This document shows, in pieces, positions 41,843 to 50,300 of a stretch of DNA of 64,000 nt. The notes beneath the pieces were generated by a model. It was given only the letters and a program-made list of their open reading frames with translations. It had not been told where the DNA came from and did no database searches. This DNA is from an uncultured Muribaculaceae bacterium (lineage in GTDB: Bacteria > Bacteroidota > Bacteroidia > Bacteroidales > Muribaculaceae): the NCBI GenBank assembly GCA_910587185.1, contig CAJULY010000001.1:316331-380330 (forward strand), given 5' to 3'. The position numbers and the translations under genes are program-made. Position 1 is the first letter of the stretch, and each line of letters begins with the position of its first letter.

Positions 41843-43047
41843 AGGAGGAGCTGCGCGTCGCCGTAACTGAGGAATCGGAAATCGTGACCGAGAGCATAAT
41901 CATACATGCGTCGCCAGTCACCCCCGGTGAATGCCGACACGAGAAGGAGCAGCGTTGACTGGGGCTGATGGAAGTTGGTGACCATACCCTTGACCACCCT
42001 GTAGTCATAGCCCGGAGCGATGATGATTCTCGTCGAAGCGGTCAGGGTGTCAAGACCGCGCGCATCCAGATATTCCACCAGAGCGCCGAGCGCCTCGCCG
42101 GTCGAAAGCTCCGGACCGGAATAGGGATACCATTGCGGAACCTCATCGGGCGTCTTCCCTTCGGCCACCATGCGGCCGAGATGGTAGAGTGACTCCAGAG
42201 TGCGCACCGAAGTGGTGCCTACGGCTATGACCCTACGTTGTCCCTCGGCGAGTTCTGCTATCAGGTCGCGGCTGACGGAAATGAACTCGCTGTGCATCCC
42301 GTGGTCACCGATGCGGTCCGATTTCACCGGCTTGAAGGTTCCGGCTCCCACATGGAGCGTCAGCTCGCGGCGCGGAATGTCGCGGCGGTCTATGGCGTCG
42401 AGCACGTCTGGCGTAAAATGCAGTCCTGCGGTAGGTGCGGCCACCGAACCTTCGATCGAGGAATAGATCGTCTGATAGTCGTCGGCGTCGCTCTGCTGCG
42501 TCGGGCGGTTGAGATAAGGAGGAATGGGAATTTCCCCGGCCGCCTCTATTATCTGTGAGAATGTCAGATCGGAAGGCTGCCAGGTGAATTCGACCGTAGA
42601 GCCGCTGTCTGACTTCGATGTGCGCGTTGCCGTCAGAACCACGTCCTGCTCCCCTATCCGCAGCTCCATTTCGAGCGGTGCGTCTTTCCAGCGCTTGGAA
42701 TTGCCGACAAAGCAGCTCCATTCCGCCCTACCCTCCGCTGCAAAAGCCATCTGATAGTCAGCGGGAGCTACCGGTTCGAGACAGAACACCTCGATGCGGG
42801 CGCCCCCGGGCTTGCGGAAACGTAGCCGGGCGTTGATGACGCGCGTATTGTTATAGACAAGCATGGAATCGGCGGGAAGAAGAGCGGGAAGTTCGGTGAA
42901 CACGTGCTCCTCGAGCGAGCCGTCATGATTACGCAAAAGGAGTTTGCAGTGATCGCGCATCTGGAGCGGATGCGAAGCTATACGCTCTTCCGGCAGCGGA
43001 TAATTGAAATCTTCAATCTTTATATCGGTGACATTCATCTCGTTCAT
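41839..43047 (-). CDS. queA: S-adenosylmethionine:tRNA ribosyltransferase-isomerase
   Basis: Transfers and isomerises the ribose of SAM onto preQ1 in tRNA to form epoxyqueuosine. The 402-aa protein has FNYPLPEERIASHPLQMRD, DSMLVYNNTRVINARL, a PTAGLHFT motif and HVGAGTFKPVK, and ends with MVTNFHQPQSTLLLLVSAF (split) and YGDAQLLL. The frame runs to 43101, but a consensus promoter lies at 43071-43102, so the ATG at 43047 is preferred (43038 is also possible). Length fits the Bacteroidetes form. Confidence 0.95.
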   Translation of the reverse strand: MNEMNVTDIKIEDFNYPLPEERIASHPLQMRDHCKLLLRNHDGSLEEHVFTELPALLPADSMLVYNNTRVINARLRFRKPGGARIEVFCLEPVAPADYQMAFAAEGRAEWSCFVGNSKRWKDAPLEMELRIGEQDVVLTATRTSKSDSGSTVEFTWQPSDLTFSQIIEAAGEIPIPPYLNRPTQQSDADDYQTIYSSIEGSVAAPTAGLHFTPDVLDAIDRRDIPRRELTLHVGAGTFKPVKSDRIGDHGMHSEFISVSRDLIAELAEGQRRVIAVGTTSVRTLESLYHLGRMVAEGKTPDEVPQWYPYSGPELSTGEALGALVEYLDARGLDTLTASTRIIIAPGYDYRVVKGMVTNFHQPQSTLLLLVSAFTGGDWRRMYDYALGHDFRFLSYGDAQLLL

Positions 43048-43070
43048 AGGATAGATGGCTAAACGGAGTG

Positions 43071-43102
43071 CAAAGTTAGCGCCACCCGGCCGCAATAGCA
43101 AA
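43071..43102 (-). promoter_or_regulatory. Consensus promoter of queA
   Basis: On the minus strand TTTG (43099-43102), 20 bp, TAACTTTG (43071-43078). RNA start near 43064-43067. Confidence 0.8.
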
Positions 43103-43194
43103 TAAAACTCGCTTTAATTCACAACCCAATTCGTCTTCTCCTCCCATTCCTCTACAAATCCGTTATATAAATTTTGAAAGTCAGTGATTTGTGC

Positions 43195-43202
43195 TACCTT
43201 TG
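43195..43202 (+). promoter_or_regulatory. -7 element of the four-helix-bundle gene
   Basis: TACCTTTG, with a TTTG 18 bp upstream (43173-43176). The RNA would start near 43208, just before the 9-bp repeats. Confidence 0.5.
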
Positions 43203-43221
43203 TGAATTGTAAGGAAAAATA

Positions 43222-43257
43222 TTAGCTAAGTTAGCTAACTTAGCTAATTTAGCTCAT
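43222..43257. repeat. Tandem 9-bp repeats around palindrome TTAGCTAA
   Basis: Four consecutive 9-mers, each beginning TTAGCT; three are TTAGCTAA plus one variable base and the fourth ends CAT. Each unit is self-complementary. They fall in the probable 5' leader of the four-helix-bundle gene. Confidence 0.85.
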
Positions 43258-43277
43258 ATTCAAAATACTCGACAACT

Positions 43278-43838
43278 ATGACGACTCCAGATTTTGCCCG
43301 GCCCAAAACAAGCTACCGGAAACTGCATGTTTTCCGCAAAGCTGAGGCTATCTATGACCTGACTTATTTCTTTCTACAGAGCCACATAGCTAAAACCGAC
43401 CGGACCTATGACCAGATGCTGCAGGCCGCGCGTTCCGGAAAACAGAACATTGTTGAAGGACGCTCCGACGCCGCGTCATCGGCCGAAATCGAGATCAAAC
43501 TGTTTGGAGTTGCCCGTGGCAGTCTCCATGAACTGTTAAATGATTATGAAGACTATATGCGGACTCGTCAGATTAAGTTCTGGAGCCAAAGTCATCCGCG
43601 CTTCGCCAATCTGCGGAAAACCTGCCGCGATCACAATGACACCGCATTTTTCACCTCACTCGCCAACCGCCTCAACGATGAAGAATTCTGCAACATGATG
43701 CTGACCCTGATAAATCAGACCATTTCGATGCTCAATAAAATGATTGATCTCATTAAAGCCGATTTTCTCAAAAAAGGCGGAATCAAAGAGCAGATGTACG
43801 CCGCCCGCATCCACTCACGAACCTCGGAAAACAATTAA
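43278..43838 (+). CDS. Four-helix-bundle suffix-domain protein
   Basis: An all-helical protein of 186 aa related to the S23/four-helix-bundle family (LHVFRKAEAIYDLTYFF; MLQAARSGKQNIVEGRSDAA split; ELLNDYEDYMRTR), with a C-terminal extension. The basic S23 family is known as an rRNA intervening-sequence protein; the longer Bacteroidetes type has no known function. It lies in a patch of accessory genes between queA and the SPFH gene, and carries 9-bp repeats in its leader. Confidence 0.82.
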   Translation: MTTPDFARPKTSYRKLHVFRKAEAIYDLTYFFLQSHIAKTDRTYDQMLQAARSGKQNIVEGRSDAASSAEIEIKLFGVARGSLHELLNDYEDYMRTRQIKFWSQSHPRFANLRKTCRDHNDTAFFTSLANRLNDEEFCNMMLTLINQTISMLNKMIDLIKADFLKKGGIKEQMYAARIHSRTSENN

Positions 43839-43849
43839 CAATGAAACGT

Positions 43850-44004
43850 CTTTGGATTCTATCGGTGCCATTGTGATTTACGGCGATTTCAACAATTGCG
43901 AAACATTAGTGAAAGATGTATCCATCCTTCCTCTTGACGACTCCTTTGATAAGGATAAAGTCAAAGATTACGCACAAAAACACAATATCAAATATCATCA
44001 GTAG
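43850..44004 (+). pseudogene. Possible 3' remnant of an unknown gene
   Basis: An open frame with no start of its own reads SIGAIVIYGDFNN, then CETLVKDVSILPLDDSFD, and ends KHNIKYHQ before TAG. The composition looks protein-like rather than random, and the segment begins just behind the four-helix-bundle gene, as if the 5' part of a gene had been lost. I recognise no family. Confidence 0.3.
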
Positions 44005-44124
44005 CAATAATTTGTTTGACATGATACTGCCCGATAACCATTTCTGAATAATACAAGGGTGACGTTGTTCCCTATTTTCACACTAAAAATAACTAATTTA
44101 TGGAGAAAAGGAGACAACTAAAAA

Positions 44125-44397
44125 TTATCCGAATAGTTCTGAATGGGAACCAAGGCGGACAAGGTCTATTTCATCAGATTCCGGATCAAACCATATCAGA
44201 AGGAAATCACCTTCGATATGGCACTCCATGTGACCGGCGTAGTTGCCTGTAAGCAGATGAGGACGGTTTTCTTCTGGAATCGGTTGCTCATTTCTCAGCA
44301 ATTCAAGAATGTTGAATAGTTTCTCTACCTTCTTCGGATTATTTCGAAATCGCTTATAGTCTTTTTTGTATTGAGAGGAGGCCTTAAGCTTCTTCAT
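44125..44397 (-). CDS. YafQ/RelE-family mRNA interferase toxin
   Basis: Toxin of 90 aa of the YafQ branch of the RelE superfamily, which cut mRNA on the ribosome. Family marks are KKLKASSQYKKDYKRF, LLTGNYAGHMECHIEGDFLLIWF (split) and DLVRLGSHSELFG, including the C-terminal histidine used by YafQ. It is encoded after its antitoxin with a 4-bp overlap. All features suggest an intact type II system. Confidence 0.9.
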   Translation of the reverse strand: MKKLKASSQYKKDYKRFRNNPKKVEKLFNILELLRNEQPIPEENRPHLLTGNYAGHMECHIEGDFLLIWFDPESDEIDLVRLGSHSELFG

Positions 44398-44648
44398 AAT
44401 CCCATTGATTTCTCCATCGCTTCAACCGACGTCATGTCAAGTTCCGGAGCATTACGCAGTACACCGCTTTCAACCTCTTTCATGGCAGCTTTAGTTGTCG
44501 CATTCGGCTCCTGATAAGCCGCATCAAGCAATAATGTCTCAACATAATTATTGAGGCTGCGATTCTGACGCTTTGCAAGTTGCTTCAACCTGTCAATCAG
44601 ATCAACGGGAAGTCTGAAACTCTGATTTTTCTTTATTGCTATATCCAT
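44394..44648 (-). CDS. Ribbon-helix-helix/RelB-type antitoxin
   Basis: Antitoxin of 84 aa. The N-terminal half looks like a ribbon-helix-helix DNA-binding domain (NQSFRLPVDLIDRLKQLAKRQ with NRSLNNYVETLLLDA). The C-terminal half is the likely toxin-wrapping tail (ELDMTSVEAMEKSMG). It overlaps the toxin gene by 4 bp. Two GTATTAC sites flank its -7 box, so autorepression is likely. Confidence 0.87.
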   Translation of the reverse strand: MDIAIKKNQSFRLPVDLIDRLKQLAKRQNRSLNNYVETLLLDAAYQEPNATTKAAMKEVESGVLRNAPELDMTSVEAMEKSMGL

Positions 44649-44650
44649 AT

Positions 44651-44659
44651 AAGTATTAC
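44651..44659. promoter_or_regulatory. Antitoxin operator 1
   Basis: AAGTATTAC, whose GTATTAC core is nearly palindromic. It lies just downstream of the expected RNA start, 3-11 bp before the antitoxin start codon. Confidence 0.55.
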
Positions 44660-44668
44660 TTTTGAATG

Positions 44669-44700
44669 CAAAGTTAATGTAAAAGTATTACAATAACAAC
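44669..44700 (-). promoter_or_regulatory. Promoter of the YafQ toxin-antitoxin operon
   Basis: On the minus strand GTTG (44697-44700), 20 bp, TAACTTTG (44669-44676). Confidence 0.7.
44683..44691. promoter_or_regulatory. Antitoxin operator 2
   Basis: Second AAGTATTAC, in the same orientation, 32 bp from the first and inside the -33/-7 spacer. Confidence 0.55.
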
Positions 44701-44744
44701 ATATTCGTCCAATGTGTTTCGAAAAAGAAGTTTTATGCAATTTA

Positions 44745-44776
44745 TTTGGAGATTCGGGATTTGCATATTATATTTG
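44745..44776 (+). promoter_or_regulatory. Consensus promoter of the SPFH gene
   Basis: TTTG (44745-44748), 20 bp, TATATTTG (44769-44776): exact consensus. It rules out the longer start at 44712. Confidence 0.8.
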
Positions 44777-44804
44777 CATCAAAATAATATCAAAACAATA
44801 TCAC

Positions 44805-45797
44805 ATGAAACTACAAGACAAAACTCAGGAAATGCCCTACAGAGGCATGATCCTCAACGGATTCGCCATGCTTGCGGCAGTCATTCTGCTCATTCCGGCG
44901 ATGGTGGTAGCCGTCGCTTTCATCCTCCCCGACAAAGGTAGCGACACCTACGGCGCCATATTGGGCGTCACGATAGGCGTGGCCATTCTGTTGATGGCAA
45001 TTCTCTCGATCGGCTTCTTCACTCAACAGCCTAACCAATCGAGAGTCATGATTTTCTTCGGAAAATATCGCGGCACTTTCCGCGGGACGGGCTATTTCTG
45101 GGTCAATCCTTTCATGAACAAAAAGAAAGTCTCGCTCAGAATCCGCAACATGGACATAGCCCCGATAAAGGTCAATGACAAGATCGGCAACCCGGTGATG
45201 ATAGGCATGGTGCTTGTCTGGAAAGTCAACGACACCTATCGCGCCGTTTTCGACGTGGACGCCGCGGACACCCCCTCGATAACCGTCAGCTCCGACGGAA
45301 AGATCAAAGAGAACCCTGAGAATGCCAACGCTACCGCAAAAGCCCTGAACGCTTTTGTCAGAATCCAGAGCGACGCCGCGCTGCGGGAAGTCACCGGCCG
45401 CTACGCCTACGACGAGGAAGACGGCAAGAACGACGAGATCACCCTCCGCAGTTCGGGCCACGAAATAAACACCCAGCTCGAGGAGAAGCTCAACGAACGC
45501 CTGGCAATGGCCGGCATCGAGGTTGTCGAAGCCCGACTGAATTATCTCGCCTACGCTCCGGAGATAGCCGCAGTCATGTTGCGTCGCCAGCAGGCTTCGG
45601 CCATAATCGCGGCCCGCGAGAAGATTGTCGAAGGCGCTGTCTCCATGGTGAAAATGGCTCTCGACCAGCTGAAATCGGAAGAAGTGGTGGAACTCGACGA
45701 GGAACGCAAGGCAACCATGGTCAGCAATCTGCTCGTGGTCCTGTGTGCCGACGAACCGGCCCAGCCGGTCCTCAACACCGGCACTCTCTATCAATAA
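44805..45797 (+). CDS. SPFH/Band 7 membrane protein
   Basis: Membrane protein of 330 aa of the stomatin/prohibitin/flotillin superfamily, which form large rings on membranes. Two N-terminal hydrophobic segments (about 17-40 and 50-70) precede the SPFH domain (about 80-290: NQSRVMIFFGKYRGTFRGTG, MVLVWKVNDTYRAVFDVD). A glutamate- and alanine-rich helix follows (IVEARLNYLAYAPEIA-like, ASAIIAAREKIVEGA). The ATG at 44805 follows a consensus promoter by about 25 nt. A 56-aa Arc-type gene follows at 20 bp. Role unknown, possibly membrane-domain or protease control. Confidence 0.9.
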   Translation: MKLQDKTQEMPYRGMILNGFAMLAAVILLIPAMVVAVAFILPDKGSDTYGAILGVTIGVAILLMAILSIGFFTQQPNQSRVMIFFGKYRGTFRGTGYFWVNPFMNKKKVSLRIRNMDIAPIKVNDKIGNPVMIGMVLVWKVNDTYRAVFDVDAADTPSITVSSDGKIKENPENANATAKALNAFVRIQSDAALREVTGRYAYDEEDGKNDEITLRSSGHEINTQLEEKLNERLAMAGIEVVEARLNYLAYAPEIAAVMLRRQQASAIIAAREKIVEGAVSMVKMALDQLKSEEVVELDEERKATMVSNLLVVLCADEPAQPVLNTGTLYQ

Positions 45798-45817
45798 CCC
45801 CCTGAACCATTCCGGAC

Positions 45818-45988
45818 ATGGCTAAGCAACAAAGCAAAGGATTCCTGCTGCGTCTCGACCCCGAAACGATGGAACTCGTGGAGCGCTGGGCCACTCAGGA
45901 ATTCCGGTCAGTCAACGGCCAGATCCAGTGGATAATCGCCGAATCGCTCAAACGTCATGGACGTCTTCCGAAAAAAACGGCAAAATAA
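45818..45988 (+). CDS. Arc-type ribbon-helix-helix small protein
   Basis: A 56-aa frame, MAKQQSKGFLLRLDPETMEL at its start, then VERWATQEFRSVNGQIQWII, matching the Arc/MetJ ribbon-helix-helix fold: one beta strand (GFLLRLD) and two helices. It lies 20 bp after the SPFH gene and is surely co-transcribed. It may bind DNA, perhaps the operon's own promoter. Bacteroidetes SPFH genes are often followed by such a gene, from memory rather than a search. Confidence 0.8.
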   Translation: MAKQQSKGFLLRLDPETMELVERWATQEFRSVNGQIQWIIAESLKRHGRLPKKTAK

Positions 45989-46000
45989 TGGTCAACGCAT

Positions 46001-46031
46001 TTTGTAATCTGAATTATTATAGGTAATTTTG
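46001..46031 (+). promoter_or_regulatory. Promoter of rplS
   Basis: TTTG (46001-46004), 19 bp, TAATTTTG (46024-46031). RNA start near 46036-46038. Confidence 0.75.
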
Positions 46032-46112
46032 CACCCGAATTCGTAATCTCTGGCAGGAAAAAGTGGCCTGCGAATATTGCGAGTATTGTTAACATTTAAT
46101 CGAAAAGAAAAA

Positions 46113-46469
46113 ATGGATCTGATCAAAATTGCCGAAGAAGCATTTCCCGCAGGCACCAACCAAATTGAATTCACTCCCGGCGACACCATCACAGTAGCCT
46201 ACCGTATCAAAGAAGGAAACAAGGAGCGTATCCAGCAGTATCGCGGTGTGGTTATCCGCATCTCCGGCGAAGGCAACAAAAAGCGTTTCACCGTCCGCAA
46301 AATGAGCGACAACATCGGTGTTGAGCGTATTTTCCCCATTGAGTCTCCGTTCATCGACTCTATCACAGTGAACAAATACGGTAAAGTGCGCCGTGCGAAA
46401 CTTTACTATCTGCGTGGCCTGACAGGCAAGAAAGCCCGTATCAAAGAGCGCCGCGTGATCAAGAAGTAA
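46113..46469 (+). CDS. rplS: 50S ribosomal protein L19
   Basis: Ribosomal protein L19, at the interface of the subunits. The 118-aa protein starts MDLIKIAEEAF and has EFTPGDTITVAYRIKEGNKE, QQYRGVVIRISG, KRFTVRKMSDNIGVERIFPI and AKLYYLRGLTGKKARIKERR (split). An in-frame ATG at 46077 would add residues not found in L19. The leader of about 75 nt has a small hairpin, GCAGG/CCTGC (46053-46057/46067-46071), which may matter for control. A strong terminator follows. Confidence 0.96.
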   Translation: MDLIKIAEEAFPAGTNQIEFTPGDTITVAYRIKEGNKERIQQYRGVVIRISGEGNKKRFTVRKMSDNIGVERIFPIESPFIDSITVNKYGKVRRAKLYYLRGLTGKKARIKERRVIKK

Positions 46470-46495
46470 AAAATCTCTTTTACTTCCATAAACGA

Positions 46496-46540
46496 AAAAG
46501 GAGGACAGTTCGTCACGAACCGTCCTCTTTCTTTTTATTG
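46496..46540. terminator. Terminator of rplS
   Basis: GAGGAC...GTCCTC stem with inner GTTCG/GAAC pairs (46501-46527), A-rich before and T-rich after, between convergent genes. Confidence 0.82.
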
Positions 46541-46557
46541 TCTTCTATTATGGAATA

Positions 46558-46713
46558 TCATACATAGGGCATTACGGCTGCCGCTACATCCGTGTCGCCC
46601 CACAGATCGGCCATCGTCAGCCATATAATAAGCAGAATGATCAGAATTATTGCCCCAATGGCAACCCAGGTGCTAACATATCTGTTTTTACGGCGAGCTT
46701 GTTTGTCATTCAT
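46558..46713 (-). CDS. Small membrane protein (51 aa), hypothetical
   Basis: A 51-aa frame: a basic N terminus (MNDKQARRKNRY), one long hydrophobic span (about 14-34, rich in Ile and Leu), then an acidic tail (ADLWGDTDVAAAV) ending MPYV. The charge pattern predicts the N terminus inside. A GGAGG lies about 40 bp upstream, too far to be its ribosome site. No family is recognised. The clean architecture supports a real gene. Confidence 0.55.
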   Translation of the reverse strand: MNDKQARRKNRYVSTWVAIGAIILIILLIIWLTMADLWGDTDVAAAVMPYV

Positions 46714-46801
46714 AACACTTTAATTTTGTCGGGTGAATTATTTCTTTCACCTCCTTTAACGCGCTGCCTCCGAAAAAAGTTCTCCCGCGGCATTAAATTC
46801 T

Positions 46802-46839
46802 GAGCGCGGTCCCTGCCGCAAAGGGCAGGAGCCGCGCTC
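46802..46839 (-). terminator. Hairpin after bcp
   Basis: Long GC-rich stem GAGCGCGG...CCGCGCTC with inner CCTGCC/GGCAGG. The T run after it on the minus strand is weak (GAATTTAATG). Confidence 0.5.
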
Positions 46840-46863
46840 ACTGAATCTGATTGAGGACCTGAC

Positions 46864-47322
46864 TCAGGCCTTGAGGTCAAGAATCTGGGTCGCGTGTTCC
46901 TTAGTCTTTATCTGTTTGGGGCCGAACACGTCGGTTATTACGCCGTCGGGACCCACAAGGAAAGTCGTGCGCAATGTGCCGAAATATTTCCGTCCACACA
47001 TGCTCTTCTCGCCCCACGCTCCCATTTCTTCGGTCAGCCGATGGTCTGTGTCGGCTATCAGATGGAACGGCAGCTCATGCTTCTCGATGAATTTACGATG
47101 TGAGGCTTCATTGTTGGTGCTGACACCGAGCACTTCGTAGCCTTTCGCTTTCAGCACATCGATATTGTCGCGGAGCGAGCAGGCCTCGGCCGTGCATCCC
47201 GGCGTATTGTCCTTAGGATAGAAATAGAGCACCAGGTTTCGACCTTCGAAGTCACTTCTTTTCACCTCGCGGCCGGTCTCGTCAACGCCGAGTATTTCGG
47301 GTATTAAGTCGCCGGGCTTCAT
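46864..47322 (-). CDS. bcp: Thiol peroxidase Bcp/PrxQ
   Basis: Thioredoxin-dependent peroxidase of 152 aa that removes hydrogen and organic peroxides. The active motif is LVLYFYPKDNTPGCTAEACSLRD, here split as FYPKDNTPGC (peroxidatic Cys) and TAEAC (resolving Cys, five residues on), the PrxQ pattern. It overlaps the end of the S41 protease gene by 4 bp, so translation is coupled. Confidence 0.95.
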   Translation of the reverse strand: MKPGDLIPEILGVDETGREVKRSDFEGRNLVLYFYPKDNTPGCTAEACSLRDNIDVLKAKGYEVLGVSTNNEASHRKFIEKHELPFHLIADTDHRLTEEMGAWGEKSMCGRKYFGTLRTTFLVGPDGVITDVFGPKQIKTKEHATQILDLKA

Positions 47323-50300
47323 TTCTTCGCGTCAAGTTTTTTAAGCAGATGTTTCACTGCGCCTTCAAGCTGAGCGTCCTGACCGGCCTGGATCTGACCC
47401 GGGAGGTTATAGATGAGCACGTCGGGGTTGAGCTGGTGGTTTTCCAGAACCTGACCCTTCATGTCAACCGAAGTAACCTGAGGAATACCGAAGACGATCG
47501 AGGGATCGATCTGATTCTCCCACCAGACGGCGGTCATTGTTCCGGGAACCGGAGCGCCGACTATGTCGCCTATTCCGAGAGTCTGATAAACAAACGGTGT
47601 TCCGTGGGCGTCGCTGTAGTTGCTTTCGTTGACAAGCATTACGGAAGGCTTGGTCCACTGCGAGAACGGTTCAGAGCCGATGTAACGTCCGCGAGGCATG
47701 AAACGCACATATTCCTTGCCTGAAAGCAGAAGGGCTATGTCGTTGTGGAGCCAGCCGCCGCCGTTGTAACGGGTATCGACAATAGCAGCCTCGGCATTGC
47801 GGTAATGGCCGAGCAGACGGTCATAAACGGTCTGGAAACTCGGGTTGTTCATTCCCTCTACATGCACATAGGCGAGACGACCGCCCGAGAGGCTGTCAAC
47901 GAGATGTTCGTTGTGTTCAACCCAGCGCTGATAGAGGAGAGAGCTTTCATATCCTCCGCTGATGGGTTTCACGGTGACGTCACGTGTGGCACCGGCGTTG
48001 TTCTTGACCGTAAGGCGTACTTTTCGGCCGGCCTTACCCTCGAGAAGAGGGAAATAGTCCTTGCCTGCCTCAATGGTCTGGCCATCGATCGCAACAATTA
48101 CGTCGCCGGGCACCACATTCACATCCTTTCTGTCAAGCGGACCGCGGCGAAGCACTTCAGCCACTTTCAGACCGTCGCCTTTGTGGGCGGGATCATAGAA
48201 AGCTCCGAGAGAAGCTGTTGACATGAAATAGACCGGAGCGTAGGATGAGGTTGAAGCGCCGGTGTGGGAAGCGTTAAGCTCGCCGAGAACCTCGCTCATC
48301 AGTATGGCGAAATCGCGATTGTTGTCGATGTGAGGCAGGAAACGGCGATAATGGTTGCCGATTGAATCCCAGTCGAGGCCGTGGAGGTTGGCATCGTAGA
48401 ATTTGTTCTTGACCTGCTTCAGCATGTGGTCATAAATGTAGGCGCGTTCCTGCGAGGGATGACGGTTGTAAGGCGCGTCAAATTCAATCGGAGTCACTTT
48501 GCCGTCGGAAAGGCTCACTTTGTTCATGCCGTAGCCGGTGAAGACAAAAAGGTTATCGCCTTTGTCATCGGGAACGAAACCGCCGCTTATGCCACGGGCA
48601 AGCACCTTGGTGTCACCCTTCTTCAAGTCACGGCAATAGAGATTTGCTCCGGCTTCTGTCGATCCGGCGCAATAATAGAACTTGTCGCCTTTCTTTGAAA
48701 GATAGTAATCGCCGACAAATGAAGAGCGCGGAGTCAGACGGGCCATGCGGTAACGGCGATTGTCGAGATCGAAATTGAGATCCTTCGATTTCTTTTCCTT
48801 GACGTCAGCGTCTTTTTTGTCTTTCTTGGAATCTTTTTTACCTTTCTTTCCTTTTTTGTCCTTGGAATCGGATTTGAGAGTTTCTTTTTCTTTCTTCTCC
48901 TTGTCAGCCTGCTCTTTGAGGGCTGCTTCCTCCTCGGTCATGTTGAACTCGTCCCAGGCTTCAGGATCGAGCACCATCATCATGACGTCAGACTGGTTGC
49001 CCCAGCTGCCGTGGCTCTTCATGCCGTAGCGTCCGGTCGAATAGGTTATCGCACGTCCGCCCATAGCCCACTGGGGATTGGAATCAGCGTAACCGCTTTC
49101 GGTGAGATCGACAACTTTCGAACCGTCGGCAGCCACAAGCGCAATGTCGGAATTGTTCCATCCGCCAACTCCGATATAATCTATGAGGAGCCACTTGCTG
49201 TCGGGGCTCCAGGCGAATGATATGTCGCCGTCGGTGTATGAGTAGTTGTATTTGCCGTCAAGCGCCGTGGTCACTTCCTTGGTGTTGACATCGATGACCT
49301 TGAGGATCGTGCGGTCCTCGAGGAATGCCACTTTCTTGCCGTCGGGGCTGAAAACAGGCTGCTGAGCCGAGGTCTCGCATGAATAAAGGGGCTCCTCAAC
49401 GAATTCAGTAGCGTAAGCAAGCTTTTTCTCGTCGGGGTTCTTTATCTTCGAGATGAAGAGCTGCCAGTTTCCTTCGCGCTCGGAGTCATAAACAACGGAA
49501 CGTCCGTCGGGAGCTATGTCGATTCGGCGTTCCTGACCGGGAGTATTGGTGATTCGGACAGTAGTGGGATATTTTACCGAAGTGGCATAGACATCTCCGC
49601 GGATAACGAACGCGACCTCATCGCCAGCCTTGTTGACAGCCATGGTTGAGGCGCCTCTGTTGCTGAAGCTCTTTATGATGTCATTATTGAAATCATCGGT
49701 GATGATCTGCACGTTTATTTTCTGCGGTTTTCCGTTGGCCGGCATTGTGTAAAGCTCACCGTCCTGGCTGAAAGCGAGCACGCCGTTGTTGGAAACGGAG
49801 AGTGAACGCACGGGATTCTCCTTGAAGAAAGTAAGCTGCTTGCCTTTCTGACCGGCCTTTGCCGTTCCCTGATAGACGTTCAGGTTGTTGTCAGCCTCTT
49901 CGGAAAGATAATAGAATGTGTCGCCGCTGCCCCAGACCGGATTGAGGTCATGTCCGTTGAAGGTTGTCAGCTGAGTGAAGTTGCCTGCGGGATCCACCAT
50001 CCACACGTCGGAGGTGCCGGACGAACGCTCATGCTTGCGCCAGATGTTCTCGAACCCTTTCTTGTCCTGATAGAGGATCTTGCCTTCGGCGTTGGCGCTC
50101 GCCGAGAGAGCCGGAACTGAAAGATAGAGCTCGGGACGCGGACTGTCGATCTCTGTGTCGATGACATACATCTGATTTCCGAAGGGAGCCTGCGCCGTAG
50201 TACGTCCCGGCATTATATTGGCGGAGAAAAGCAACCGTCCGTCCGGGAGGAAAGTCAGAGGAGTCTCGGTGCCCACGTAGGTTGTCAGGCGTCGAGCCGT

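Noticed and set aside
41835..41850. Complete parS site
   Set aside because: Only the left half (TGTTTCAC) matches; the right half differs at six of eight bases.
43222..43257. CRISPR-like array
   Set aside because: Units are only 9 bp and contiguous without spacers; no cas genes. No CRISPR array was seen in the window.
44811..45794. 327-codon frame opposite the SPFH gene
   Set aside because: Shadow frame; the SPFH gene on the other strand has an exact promoter and clear domain motifs.
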